From Shewanella putrefaciens (GTDB lineage: Bacteria > Pseudomonadota > Gammaproteobacteria > Enterobacterales > Shewanellaceae): DNA of 64,000 nucleotides. The translations under genes and the position numbers were made by a program. The notes below the pieces were generated by a model. The model saw only the letters and a list, made by a program, of their open reading frames with translations. It did not search any database and was not told the origin of the DNA. Every line of letters begins with the position of its first letter. The stretch's first letter is position 1. This document shows positions 26,609 through 34,307 of the stretch, piece after piece. The stretch lies in the NCBI RefSeq assembly GCF_016406305.1, contig NZ_CP066369.1:2250501-2314500 (forward strand). The letters are read 5' to 3'.

Positions 26609-27402
26609 TGGGCTCAAGTTCTCGCAGCGCATCCAGCCAAACAACTAGCAATATCTCAACCACGTTCGGGATTCAGGGGGCTAACAATGGCCTTGTGATT
26701 AACGGCAGTGGCAACACCATCACAGACGGCGGCGCGTTCGATATTGTCGGGCGTATTGTCGATATTTTCCCAAATCTATTCGGCCAAGGCGTTAGCATGG
26801 TATCGGATGGATTTAACGCCGTGACCGATGTGGCGCTAATGGGCGAGCGTCAAAACGAAAGCTTTCTCAATGCCGCCGTGGATCTCTTTGGTGAAACCAA
26901 CTCAGCGCAACAAGATATGTTCAGGGTCGGGGCCAACGCCTTAACCGAGTTCGGCGACATGCAATCCCGTGGCTTTGAAACGCTCACCAATGCCACCAAG
27001 GACAACTTAAGCGAATCGCTTAAATTTGCTGACGGGGCCGTGGCGATTAATGCCGCCGTGTCTCAAGCCTCAATGGATAACAGCAAAAGCCTAGCGACCG
27101 TGGTCGCCGATGCGCTATCCAAGGCCAACGACAACAACACCTATCTAGCGGGCAGCGCCATGAATAACAGCGCCGACCTTGCAGAATCACTCACAAAAAC
27201 CGCGCTTGATGCGGGCAACCAAGCCAATAAAGACGCCACTGGGCAATTACAGCGCGGCTTTGAGTCAATGATGGGCTTTGCCGAGCAATTTAGCCGCAGT
27301 GACGGCGCGGCCTTGGCCGAATCAAACAATAAAACCATGTTGTATATGCTAGGCGGCACTGCCTTAATCGCGGGCGCGGTACTGTTAGCGGGGCGCAAAT
27401 AA
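26608..27402 (+). CDS. Alanine-rich structural membrane protein
   Basis: A 264-residue protein: a Ser/Thr-rich start, a hydrophobic or amphipathic stretch (FDIVGRIVDIFPNLFGQGV), a long repetitive helical body rich in Ala, Asn and Asp, and a C-terminal membrane helix (TMLYMLGGTALIAGAVLLAGRK). It is probably a virion protein linking coat and membrane. It is coupled by single-base overlaps on both sides. Confidence 0.65.
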   Translation: MGSSSRSASSQTTSNISTTFGIQGANNGLVINGSGNTITDGGAFDIVGRIVDIFPNLFGQGVSMVSDGFNAVTDVALMGERQNESFLNAAVDLFGETNSAQQDMFRVGANALTEFGDMQSRGFETLTNATKDNLSESLKFADGAVAINAAVSQASMDNSKSLATVVADALSKANDNNTYLAGSAMNNSADLAESLTKTALDAGNQANKDATGQLQRGFESMMGFAEQFSRSDGAALAESNNKTMLYMLGGTALIAGAVLLAGRK

Positions 27403-28934
27403 TGATTTTTAGAACAACACTCAAAGCAGGTCAAACCAACGTATTAAATAAAACGGGTCGGCATTTTTACCTGTTGACCGCTGCCGATGAAGTTAGGGTG
27501 CGTTTTCGAGATGGCACAAATCACACAGTAGATTTTGAGTCACCGCTGCGCGAAGGTATGAGCGCCGACTTTGCTGTGGGCATTGATGAAATCACCTTAA
27601 CCACTGAAACCGCGCAATATATCGAATTTTGGTTAGGTGAAACAAAGCTTGATTACTCCAAGCTTGCCGCAGGCGGTGCAAGTGCCACGGTTGGCAGTGG
27701 TCGCGCCGTGTGTGAGCTTGGTCATTCGCTGGCAATCCCTGCCGATTTTCGCCGTAAATCAATCAATATTCAGGCGCTAACCGATGTCACTATCGGCGGC
27801 TTGGGTGTGGGCGCGGGCACAGGTTACGCTATGAAAGCGGGCGAGGTGTTAAAGCTGAATACCCGTGGTGATATTTATAGCTACCTTGCACCCGCTCGGG
27901 TTGACCAAGTGCAAAGCAATGTCAGCTTCGTGCCTGTGCTGGCGCCAGCGGATAGCAATGACGCGAACGGCTATCAACACGTAGATATTCTTAAAAGCTT
28001 TTTCTATGACCCCAAGACGGGCAACTTAGTTGCGGGTTATGGCCGTATGGTCTATTCGCAAGACGGCGGCAATACATGGATTGACAGCAATACCGACCTT
28101 GGCTTAAGTGTTGACCCATCAAACTACTTTGAGGAGCTCGGCCAAACCACTAATGGCCTGTTTATCTTCAAGCGTTACTATAGCCGTGTCGGCGTGAGCC
28201 GTGATGGTGGCAAAAGTTTCAACTATTACTGCGGAGTGCAAGGGGCGATTAACGCCGAAACAGGGTTAACTATCCTGTCACCCGATGCAGGGTTTTGCTA
28301 TACAGGCTGGATTTCGGAGGATGAGAAAAACATTATCCTCTGCGATAACGGCGTGTTATGGGAAACCTTTGACGCGGGCGTCACGTGGTACAAAACCCTC
28401 ACCAAAACAAATAACTATTTTGATGCCATTACCAAGTCGGGCGGGGTGATTTATGCCGTTCAAGATGGGGAGTTGTACACCGTTGTAAATCGTGTGGTCA
28501 CCAAAAAGGGCGGAGGATATTCAAGCGGTGATTGCTCCATTGCCGCGATTGGCTCGAAAGTCTATTGGTACGCCGAAGGAAACAAAAAGCTGTATTACAC
28601 GCCTGACGGCGGCGACACCATTACACAAGTGACCCTCAATCAAACTCATAAAGCGGGCTATATCAAGCAGATTGGTGAATCCCTGATTATCGGCGGCTTA
28701 GATAAGCTCGGATTTATCAAAAAGTTTGGCGGTGAAGTGCTTTGGGTGAGCCCTAGCGCCGCATCGGGTAAAACGCTCAGGGGTGACCGAATTGTCGTTA
28801 CTGCTGATTCGATTATCGTTAAGCAAACATCGGGCAATGAGGATGTAAATCCAGCCGCCACCGTTTACCCTGTCTCGTTTATTGACGGCGCTCGCGCACC
28901 TGTGCCGCTCCAATGGCTGGCGGAGCTTAACTAA
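27402..28934 (+). CDS. Probable spike/receptor-binding protein with Asp-box repeats
   Basis: A 510-residue protein. The first 150 residues are beta-rich and may be the capsid-attachment part. From about residue 195 on there are Asp-box (BNR) motifs typical of sialidase-like beta-propellers: YSQDGGNTW near 217, VSRDGGKSF near 264, ETFDAGVTW near 320 and YTPDGGDT near 399. It likely binds surface sugars or lipopolysaccharide of the host. The PM2 spike P1 is much shorter and I see no similarity to it; the role is inferred from size, position and fold. Confidence 0.7.
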   Translation: MIFRTTLKAGQTNVLNKTGRHFYLLTAADEVRVRFRDGTNHTVDFESPLREGMSADFAVGIDEITLTTETAQYIEFWLGETKLDYSKLAAGGASATVGSGRAVCELGHSLAIPADFRRKSINIQALTDVTIGGLGVGAGTGYAMKAGEVLKLNTRGDIYSYLAPARVDQVQSNVSFVPVLAPADSNDANGYQHVDILKSFFYDPKTGNLVAGYGRMVYSQDGGNTWIDSNTDLGLSVDPSNYFEELGQTTNGLFIFKRYYSRVGVSRDGGKSFNYYCGVQGAINAETGLTILSPDAGFCYTGWISEDEKNIILCDNGVLWETFDAGVTWYKTLTKTNNYFDAITKSGGVIYAVQDGELYTVVNRVVTKKGGGYSSGDCSIAAIGSKVYWYAEGNKKLYYTPDGGDTITQVTLNQTHKAGYIKQIGESLIIGGLDKLGFIKKFGGEVLWVSPSAASGKTLRGDRIVVTADSIIVKQTSGNEDVNPAATVYPVSFIDGARAPVPLQWLAELN

Positions 28935-29638
28935 TGCGCCCGCTTATCGTGATTACCGCAGGCGCGGCGATGGCAGCGGCGGGGTGGTGGTGGCTGAAAA
29001 GCGCACAAAAGCCACTGACGCCCGTTGCCGTCAACGGTTCGCCTAGCCAAAACAACACCGTCACGCCGCCAGCGGAGCGGTATAAACCCACCTATGCAAA
29101 TCTCGACTTCCTCGACATTTTCTCAACCGACAGTTTTGAGGACATTATTTTTCAGCGTACCAGCCCTGTGCCTGTTGGGCCGTACTTGTACCCTGAAACC
29201 CCAGCCGAGCCAGCACCACGCACAGAGGTAGGCAATAGCATGTTACCCCCTAAAGGCATTAAAAATAATAACCCGCTCAACGTAGAAAAGAGCGGCGACC
29301 AATGGCAAGGCATGACGGGCAACGATGGCCGTTTTGTCATCTTCTCCACGCCGTTCTACGGCATTCGGGCCGCATCACGCATCCTTAAGAATTACCGCGA
29401 CAAATACGGCCTTAACACCGTGGGCGGCATCATCAACCGATGGGCACCGCCAAGTGACAACAATCCTACCCAAAAATACGCCGAGTTTGTGGCTGCTAAA
29501 GCTGGCCTACAAGTTAACCAAGTTATCCCGACCGCATATTACTCTCGAGTAGTCTCGGCCATGATCCACTTTGAAAACGGATATAACCCCTATGACCAAA
29601 ATACAATTACCAGCGCAGTTGCCGCCGGGTTTAACTAA
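28934..29638 (+). CDS. Virion-associated peptidoglycan hydrolase (structural protein P5-like)
   Basis: A 234-residue protein with an N-terminal membrane anchor (MRPLIVITAGAAMAAAGWWWLKS), a Pro-rich linker, and a C-terminal domain from residue 107 with KGIKNNNPLNVEKSGDQWQGM, then FVIFSTPFYGIRAASRIL and GGIINRWAPPSDN. This domain is common in phage virion lysins and is often annotated structural protein P5. It would open the cell wall during entry or exit. Confidence 0.75.
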   Translation: MRPLIVITAGAAMAAAGWWWLKSAQKPLTPVAVNGSPSQNNTVTPPAERYKPTYANLDFLDIFSTDSFEDIIFQRTSPVPVGPYLYPETPAEPAPRTEVGNSMLPPKGIKNNNPLNVEKSGDQWQGMTGNDGRFVIFSTPFYGIRAASRILKNYRDKYGLNTVGGIINRWAPPSDNNPTQKYAEFVAAKAGLQVNQVIPTAYYSRVVSAMIHFENGYNPYDQNTITSAVAAGFN

Positions 29639-29987
29639 CGGCCTAATCGCCGTGGCGGCGATTTATGGCCTGTACATTTTCAGTAAAATGTACTCAGCGG
29701 GCGATAAGCTGGCCCAGCAAGTGACCGAGCCCATAGGCCAAGCATGGTCAGACTTGGCCGCATGGACCAACGGCTATAAACCCGTTGAATTTTCAAGCGC
29801 CGCATTTTACCTAAATGGCAAATACGTAGACGCCACAGGCTTTATTGATCCGACTTGGAAAATGATAATGACGCGCAGCAATTCAGGCATAGCAGAACTA
29901 TTCGACATAATCGCCCCGCAAGGCGTTTTACTTAGAAAATACAACTATTTGCTGAATAAAGAAGTCAGCGCAAAAACCATAGGCTAG
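29592..29987 (+). CDS. Prophage membrane protein, unknown
   Basis: A 131-residue protein with one N-terminal membrane helix (NGLIAVAAIYGLYIFSKMY) and a soluble C-terminal domain. It starts 47 bases inside the lysin gene, so it may serve lysis or virion assembly. The ATG at 29592 is preferred over the upstream TTG. Confidence 0.6.
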   Translation: MTKIQLPAQLPPGLTNGLIAVAAIYGLYIFSKMYSAGDKLAQQVTEPIGQAWSDLAAWTNGYKPVEFSSAAFYLNGKYVDATGFIDPTWKMIMTRSNSGIAELFDIIAPQGVLLRKYNYLLNKEVSAKTIG

Positions 29988-29996
29988 GGGGCTTTA

Positions 29997-30221
29997 ATGC
30001 AAACTTTAACCAACTATTTAACCCAGTGGTCAACGTGGCGCGGCATCGTGCTCATCGGCGCAGCCGTGGCGGGAGTCCATCCTGATTTAGTTAACGCCGT
30101 GGTCAATGTCGGTGATGTAGTCGTGCAGGGCGTAGCCGCCTCAGCAGCCGCCAGCGTAGGCGCGTGGGAAGCGTTCCGCAACGAACGCAAGCAAAACAAA
30201 ACCAAAGTATGGCGGGGCTGA
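29997..30221 (+). CDS. Holin-like or structural small membrane protein
   Basis: A 74-residue protein with two hydrophobic segments (WRGIVLIGAAVAGV and LVNAVVNVGDVVVQGVAASAAASVGAW) and a highly charged C-terminus (RNERKQNKTKVWRG), the general pattern of a small holin. It sits just after the lysin block. Confidence 0.55.
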   Translation: MQTLTNYLTQWSTWRGIVLIGAAVAGVHPDLVNAVVNVGDVVVQGVAASAAASVGAWEAFRNERKQNKTKVWRG

Positions 30222-30222
30222 T

Positions 30223-30447
30223 ATGCAAGATGACGACAAGAAAAAACAGCTAGAATTGCTCAAAGGCAGCGGGATAGGGGGCTTTGGCATCATCCTCGTG
30301 GGCATGATGTGGAACATACAAACCACGATGAACGACACCCAAGCCACGCTGAATAAAGTCATTAACGAAATCGACAAACGGGTAGTGGCGCTTGAGGTAA
30401 AACAACAGCGGGAGGACATTTATAATGTTCAGCGGCTTGCCAAATGA
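30223..30447 (+). CDS. Small membrane protein with coiled coil
   Basis: A 74-residue protein: a charged N-terminus, one membrane helix (IGGFGIILVGMMWNI) and a helical tail with heptads (TLNKVINEIDKRVVALEVKQQRED). The arrangement resembles a lysis accessory or holin-linked protein. It overlaps the next small gene by 23 bases. Confidence 0.55.
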   Translation: MQDDDKKKQLELLKGSGIGGFGIILVGMMWNIQTTMNDTQATLNKVINEIDKRVVALEVKQQREDIYNVQRLAK

Positions 30448-30571
30448 CTTTAGTGTGGCGGTCAGGACGCCAGATCCTGTTATCGTCAAAATCCAGCCCA
30501 GTGATTCACTCATCGCCATATTAGCGGGCGTGTTAATCATCGCCGCCGCATGGGTAAAGCGTAAATACTAG
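30425..30571 (+). CDS. Tiny membrane protein (48 aa), last gene of the late operon
   Basis: MFSGLPNDFSVAVRTPDPVI... followed by one helix (SLIAILAGVLIIAAAWVKRKY). A GGGAGGAC ribosome site lies upstream within the preceding gene. It is followed by the terminator at 30621. Confidence 0.55.
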   Translation: MFSGLPNDFSVAVRTPDPVIVKIQPSDSLIAILAGVLIIAAAWVKRKY

Positions 30572-30620
30572 TCAGCGCATTAGACTAAAGTTTTACCGTG
30601 ACACCCTGTGACGGTAATCA

Positions 30621-30648
30621 ATGCCGATAAACACCGTTATCGGCATTT
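30621..30648. terminator. Hairpin terminator; same stem as at 16597
   Basis: ATGCCGATAA and TTATCGGCAT form a 10-bp stem with loop ACACCG, followed by TTT. It lies between the convergent late operon and the second regulator gene and should stop both. Confidence 0.7.
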
Positions 30649-30651
30649 TGC

Positions 30652-31146
30652 TTACTCACTGCGTTTAACGGTTCGCTTAACCGAAGTCGCAAGCACCTTT
30701 TTAGGTGCCACAATCGGCGAAGCCTTAAGCTTAGTCAGCGAGTTAATGATCACCTCTAATTCCTCACGAATGGCCGCGGCTTCATCGTCATTGCGTAGGC
30801 TGTCCACCTGAGCCGAGAGCTTTTCCTTTTCGACACGGTCAAAGCGGTTGAACTGTTTATCAAAAAACACCATCAACAGCTGGCCGCTGGTAAAGGTAAG
30901 GTTCTTATAGGGCGTTAACAGCTTACCGTCGGGGCTAAAGCTAAAGCCGTTCCATTCCTTAGACTCGGGTATCGAGCGACCAGCCAGATAAGCCAATCTA
31001 TCAATCCACGGCGGGCAACTGGTGTGCCACCAATAACGAACGGTTCTAGGGCTAACATCACAAAACTTTGCGGCAGCGCTGTAGTCAATTCCATCCGAGC
31101 CATTTCCAAACGTGGCTAAAAACCATCGGCGCGTGCAAGTTTTCAT
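30652..31146 (-). CDS. Prophage regulator-like protein (DUF3653-type)
   Basis: A 164-residue protein. The N-terminal half has a helix-turn-helix-like segment (IDYSAAAKFCDVSPRTVRYWWHT), then WNGFSFSPDGKLLTPYKNLTFTSGQL, the pattern of DUF3653 phage regulators, and a helical basic tail. It is transcribed leftward from the end next to the right dif site, opposite the late genes. The ATG at 31146 has AAGGAAT at good spacing. It shows the prophage continues past the hairpin at 30621. Confidence 0.7.
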   Translation of the reverse strand: MKTCTRRWFLATFGNGSDGIDYSAAAKFCDVSPRTVRYWWHTSCPPWIDRLAYLAGRSIPESKEWNGFSFSPDGKLLTPYKNLTFTSGQLLMVFFDKQFNRFDRVEKEKLSAQVDSLRNDDEAAAIREELEVIINSLTKLKASPIVAPKKVLATSVKRTVKRSE

Positions 31147-31314
31147 AGGGCTAAATTCCTTCTTATTAGATTTATTTTTCATAACAAAACCCTTTAATCA
31201 TGCTTATCAGTAATAAGAGCACAACTTCTTAAAACGTGACAAAAAAGGGCTTTGCCATGAAAAACGCCTTGAAAACACCATAATAGCCGCTTATTCCGTT
31301 TGGCAATATCTGAC

Positions 31315-31342
31315 ATTGCGCACAATGTATATTATGTTAAAT
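31315..31342 (+). repeat. dif site (right prophage boundary)
   Basis: The XerC arm ATTGCGCACAA, the centre TGTATA and the XerD arm TTATGTTAAAT agree with the E. coli dif site as I know it in 24 of 28 positions, with a perfect centre and XerD arm. It is where XerC/XerD resolve chromosome dimers at the replication terminus. The prophage ends here, leaving a functional-looking dif. Confidence 0.88.
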
Positions 31343-31397
31343 TAGATATAAGTAGAACTCTCTATTTAGTTCGTTGTGTTGTTCTTGGCCACTCAGA

Positions 31398-31487
31398 ATG
31401 AGAATTCGCGGCAGATTAAGGTTTGCTTTTTTAGTCGGAATTGTATGGCCAGCTTACCTGCTCTTATTTGGGTATTGGTACGATTAA
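31398..31487 (+). CDS. Possible tiny hydrophobic protein (29 aa)
   Basis: MRIRGRLRFAFLVGIVWPAYLLLFGYWYD: a basic start then a single hydrophobic helix. There is no clear ribosome site and no family recognised, so it may be chance. Confidence 0.25.
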   Translation: MRIRGRLRFAFLVGIVWPAYLLLFGYWYD

Positions 31488-31539
31488 ATCAGTTTGGTGT
31501 TTAAGCACATGATGATGGTTTGCTAATGCAGTGTTTGTG

Positions 31540-31608
31540 ACGCGTAGCTACGTGAATGCTTTAGAGTGTTGGCTGGCATTGCCCTCAATTATTCACGTAG
31601 CTACGCGT
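31540..31608. repeat. Long perfect hairpin
   Basis: ACGCGTAGCTACGTGAAT (31540-31557) and its exact complement (31591-31608) form an 18-bp stem with a 33-base loop, followed by TCTTTTT. It could be a strong terminator, a small RNA or a remnant of a short inverted-repeat element. Confidence 0.6.
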
Positions 31609-31819
31609 TCTTTTTGACTTTATTCAATATTGCCAATCTTCATAGGCCAATGGCAGACCGTTGAGTAAATCACGATGCTCTTGCCAATTTTTGGCATTTG
31701 TTTGCCCATGATGATGCGAAATCCTTCGTGATGGTGCTTTCTATCAAGACCGCATGAGTGCTTTGAAAGCCTAAAACGATTTGTTACTGTAAAGCCTTCA
31801 TACTTTTCGAATACGATCT

Positions 31820-32578
31820 ATGCCCTCTTCTTGGTTTTTATTTGACGCTATCCCCGCGGACATTTTTGCTCTGTTAACTCTTAGTACCGCATTTACTTCT
31901 TTTTTTACGGCCTGTTTCGGCATTGGTGGTGGTGTCATGTTGTTAGGAGTGATGGCGCAGGTGCTGCCACCGCAACTGATTATTCCACTGCATGGCGTAG
32001 TGCAATTAGGCTCGAATGGCAGCCGCGCCGTTCTGGGCTGGCGCCATATTGAATGGCGACTGATAGCAGCGTTTTTCCCAGGAGCAATTTTAGGTGCGCT
32101 ATTGGGAAGTTTTGTATTGGTGGCACTGCCACCATCGGTTATGTATCTCACCATTGCTGCTTTTATTCTGTATTCCTGTTGGGGGCCTAAACTACCTAAA
32201 ATGGTACTTGGCACCTTAGGAACCTTAGCTGCTGGTGCTATGACTACTTTTATTTCGTTATTTGCGGGGGCGACAGGTCCTCTGGTTGCTGCATTTATTA
32301 AGCAATTGGAAGTCAATCGTTTTCGTACTGTGGCGACCTTTGCCATGGCCATGTCACTGCAGCACAGTGCTAAAATAGTCGTATTTGAAGGTATGGGCGT
32401 ATCGCTAGATGATTGGTGGCCGCTGCTAATATGCATGATCTTAAGTGGCACTATTGGCACTTGGATTGGGTTCAAAATGCTCAAACGGGTCGCAGATAAA
32501 CATTTCCACATTGCTTTTAATCTGGTACTGACGCTACTTGCTATCCGATTGATTTGGCAGGCGTTCAGCCAATGGTGA
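31820..32578 (+). CDS. TauE/SafE-family permease
   Basis: A 252-residue inner-membrane protein with about eight hydrophobic segments and the TauE/SafE repeat signature (FFTACFGIGGGVMLLGVMAQVL in the first half, ISLFAGATGPLVAAFIKQLEVNR in the second). Family members export sulfite, sulfoacetate or other sulfur anions; the substrate here cannot be predicted. It stands alone and ends in a terminator. Confidence 0.85.
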   Translation: MPSSWFLFDAIPADIFALLTLSTAFTSFFTACFGIGGGVMLLGVMAQVLPPQLIIPLHGVVQLGSNGSRAVLGWRHIEWRLIAAFFPGAILGALLGSFVLVALPPSVMYLTIAAFILYSCWGPKLPKMVLGTLGTLAAGAMTTFISLFAGATGPLVAAFIKQLEVNRFRTVATFAMAMSLQHSAKIVVFEGMGVSLDDWWPLLICMILSGTIGTWIGFKMLKRVADKHFHIAFNLVLTLLAIRLIWQAFSQW

Positions 32579-32615
32579 TAGCAGCAGCGCTTCCGATAAG
32601 GGGTCTAGGCGAAAA

Positions 32616-32661
32616 CAAAAAAGGCTATCATTGCTGATAGCCTTTTCCGTGAAATATGGCG
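32616..32661. repeat. Terminator/tRNA-end repeat, copy 1
   Basis: A 46-base segment containing the GGCTATCA-TTGC-TGATAGCC terminator and the last bases next to a tRNA 3' end. It is repeated at 32709-32754 with a single mismatch, 93 bases away. The sequence after it (TGGCG...GAACCCTGGGTTCAAATTC) looks like a decayed tRNA-Ser end. Confidence 0.65.
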
Positions 32662-32708
32662 TGGGAGCTGCTATTCGAATGAGGAACCCTGGGTTCAAAT
32701 TCTTTAAA

Positions 32709-32754
32709 CAAAAAAGGCTATCATTGCTGATGGCCTTTTCCGTGAAATATGGCG
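32709..32754. repeat. Terminator/tRNA-end repeat, copy 2
   Basis: The second copy, joined to the intact tRNA-Ser gene. On the minus strand it is that gene's terminator, with the GGCCATCA/TGATAGCC stem now carrying one G-U pair. Confidence 0.65.
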
Positions 32755-32840
32755 GAGGAGCAGGGATTTGAACCCTGGGTGGGCTATAAACCCACGCCGG
32801 TTTTCAAGACCGGTGCATTAAACCACTCTGCCACCCCTCC
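32750..32840 (-). tRNA. tRNA-Ser (anticodon UGA)
   Basis: A 91-base class II tRNA. The acceptor strand GGAGGGG pairs near the 3' end CCTCCG-CCA (CCA encoded). The anticodon stem-loop CCGGTCTTGAAAACCGG gives anticodon TGA, and the long variable arm GTGGGTTTATAGCCCAC and T-loop GGTTCAAATCC are present. It reads UCA-type serine codons. Confidence 0.95.
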
Positions 32841-32920
32841 GAACGATGCGCATGATATAAGTAAGTTTGCTGACTGTAAAGCACTAACTGATAAATATGC
32901 GTTAACTGCTCGTATTACAT

Positions 32921-34192
32921 TCAATCTGTTGGATTTTGCTTCCCATGAGTTGCAATACCAATACGGGCGGGATCCGGCGCCGTGAAGTAACGGCCAAAAT
33001 CGCTCCATTGCTGCTGGCTTTTTAGGATATAGCCCAATGCCACGACAATAGCACAACCCAGTATGCCCCAACCTATCGCCACTTCGCCTAAACTGGCCCA
33101 TATTGCGACTAAACTCGATGCACCAAATGCAATAGTGATCTGTAAAAAGTTCTGTAAACCCGCAGCCTTAGCCGCATTTTGGCTAAATTGCTGCAATGCA
33201 TTATTGACGACAATCGGGTAAATAGCACCATTCGCTGCGGCTAAAATCGAGAAGGATATCAACAGCGGAAAAATGCTTTGCGCAGGATAAACTAAGGTAA
33301 ATCCTGTTATCGATAACACGCAAACAGCAAAAATAACCAGGAGAATATTCAATGTTTGATTTGTGCCAATGCGTTTGATCAGTAGCTTGCTGGCATAGCC
33401 ACCGACAATAAACATAATGGTTTGAGGAATAAAACTTAACCCGATTTCAGTCGCTTGATAGCCATGCAGTTCCATCACTATTGGCCAAACAGTCAAATAG
33501 GCAAAAAACGCACCTGAACAAGCGCCAAAGATCACAACATTACCTAAATAGCGGGTGTTTTTCAGAATTTGCCCATAAGATACCAAGGGATGCGCGCTGT
33601 GCTTATGCTGTACTTTGCTTGGGACAAAATAGAGTGTCATCAACACCAGTAAAAAAGCGATAACACACAAAGAGATAAAGATTGCACGCCAACCTAACTC
33701 ATTGAGAATATACGCGCCAAGAATGGGAGCTAATGCCGGGGAAAGTGCAACGAGTGGCATGATGTTGCTGAATATCCCTTGGGCTTTATCTGCATCATAT
33801 TGTTCAACAACAATGGCTTGCCAGATAACGCCAGCACTGCAAGCACCAATGGCTTGGAAGAATCGGGCAATGTTAAGCATTAGGATTGAATCGCTATTGG
33901 CGATGAATACGCTGGCAATGGCAAACACCACAAGGCCAAAAATCAGTGCCCAACGTTTGCCGATTTTGTTCACTAATGGACCGTATAATAGTTGTCCAAG
34001 AGCAAGACCTGCGAGAAAACAAGTCAGCGACATGGCGACCTGTGATTGGGTACTTTCAAATGAGCCTTCAATTGCTTTGAAAGCTGGTAAGTACATGTCT
34101 GTGGCGATAAAGCCGAGCATGCTTAGCAAAGCTAAATAGAATAAAAATATAAAGAACTTTATATTTACAAAGATGTTACTAGACGATTTCAT
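32921..34192 (-). CDS. punC: Bcr/CflA-type MFS exporter, PunC-like
   Basis: A 423-residue twelve-helix MFS transporter of the Bcr/CflA drug-resistance group ([51 protein letters not shown]). It is divergent from a LysR gene that closely resembles E. coli PunR (YdhB), the same pairing as PunC-PunR, which exports purine ribonucleosides in E. coli. The symbol rests on that arrangement more than on this protein alone. Confidence 0.75.
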   Translation of the reverse strand: MKSSSNIFVNIKFFIFLFYLALLSMLGFIATDMYLPAFKAIEGSFESTQSQVAMSLTCFLAGLALGQLLYGPLVNKIGKRWALIFGLVVFAIASVFIANSDSILMLNIARFFQAIGACSAGVIWQAIVVEQYDADKAQGIFSNIMPLVALSPALAPILGAYILNELGWRAIFISLCVIAFLLVLMTLYFVPSKVQHKHSAHPLVSYGQILKNTRYLGNVVIFGACSGAFFAYLTVWPIVMELHGYQATEIGLSFIPQTIMFIVGGYASKLLIKRIGTNQTLNILLVIFAVCVLSITGFTLVYPAQSIFPLLISFSILAAANGAIYPIVVNNALQQFSQNAAKAAGLQNFLQITIAFGASSLVAIWASLGEVAIGWGILGCAIVVALGYILKSQQQWSDFGRYFTAPDPARIGIATHGKQNPTD

Positions 34193-34307
34193 AAAATAAT
34201 TTTGTCAAATGAGCGAAGGCCCGCAGTCTAAAGACTTGTTAATTTTATTGGAAACGTTTATTTTTGACTTATGTCATCAATAATTTTCACATGAATGGAT
34301 ATCAGCT

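Larger units (their letters stand above)
18016..31331. mobile_element. PM2-like (corticovirus-type) tailless dsDNA prophage integrated at dif
   Basis: About 13.3 kb bounded by two dif-like sites. It contains a leftward repressor, a rightward early block with an HUH replication initiator, a packaging ATPase, a coat protein resembling PM2 P2, many small membrane proteins, a spike, a lysin, and a leftward second regulator. There are no tail, portal or terminase genes and no integrase inside, so use of host XerC/XerD is inferred. All genes look intact, so the element may be functional. PM2 itself has about 10 kb; the extra length here is the AT-rich cargo gene plus a larger spike gene. Confidence 0.85.
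31343..31819. other. Intergenic region right of dif
   Basis: About 480 bases without a clear gene. They hold a possible 29-codon hydrophobic ORF (31398-31487) and a long hairpin (31540-31608). On the minus strand, 31626-31730 can be read as a short fragment ending QTNAKNWQEHRDLLNGLPLA-YEDWQY with a stop just upstream, perhaps the tail of a lost gene. Confidence 0.4.

Noticed and set aside
31626..31730. Minus-strand fragment ending in EHRDLLNGLPLAYEDWQY
   Set aside because: It may be the tail of a lost gene, but it is under 40 codons, with a stop upstream and no start codon; too little to call a pseudogene.
32749..32985. 78-codon ORF across the tRNA-Ser gene
   Set aside because: It is the reverse strand of a tRNA plus intergenic sequence.
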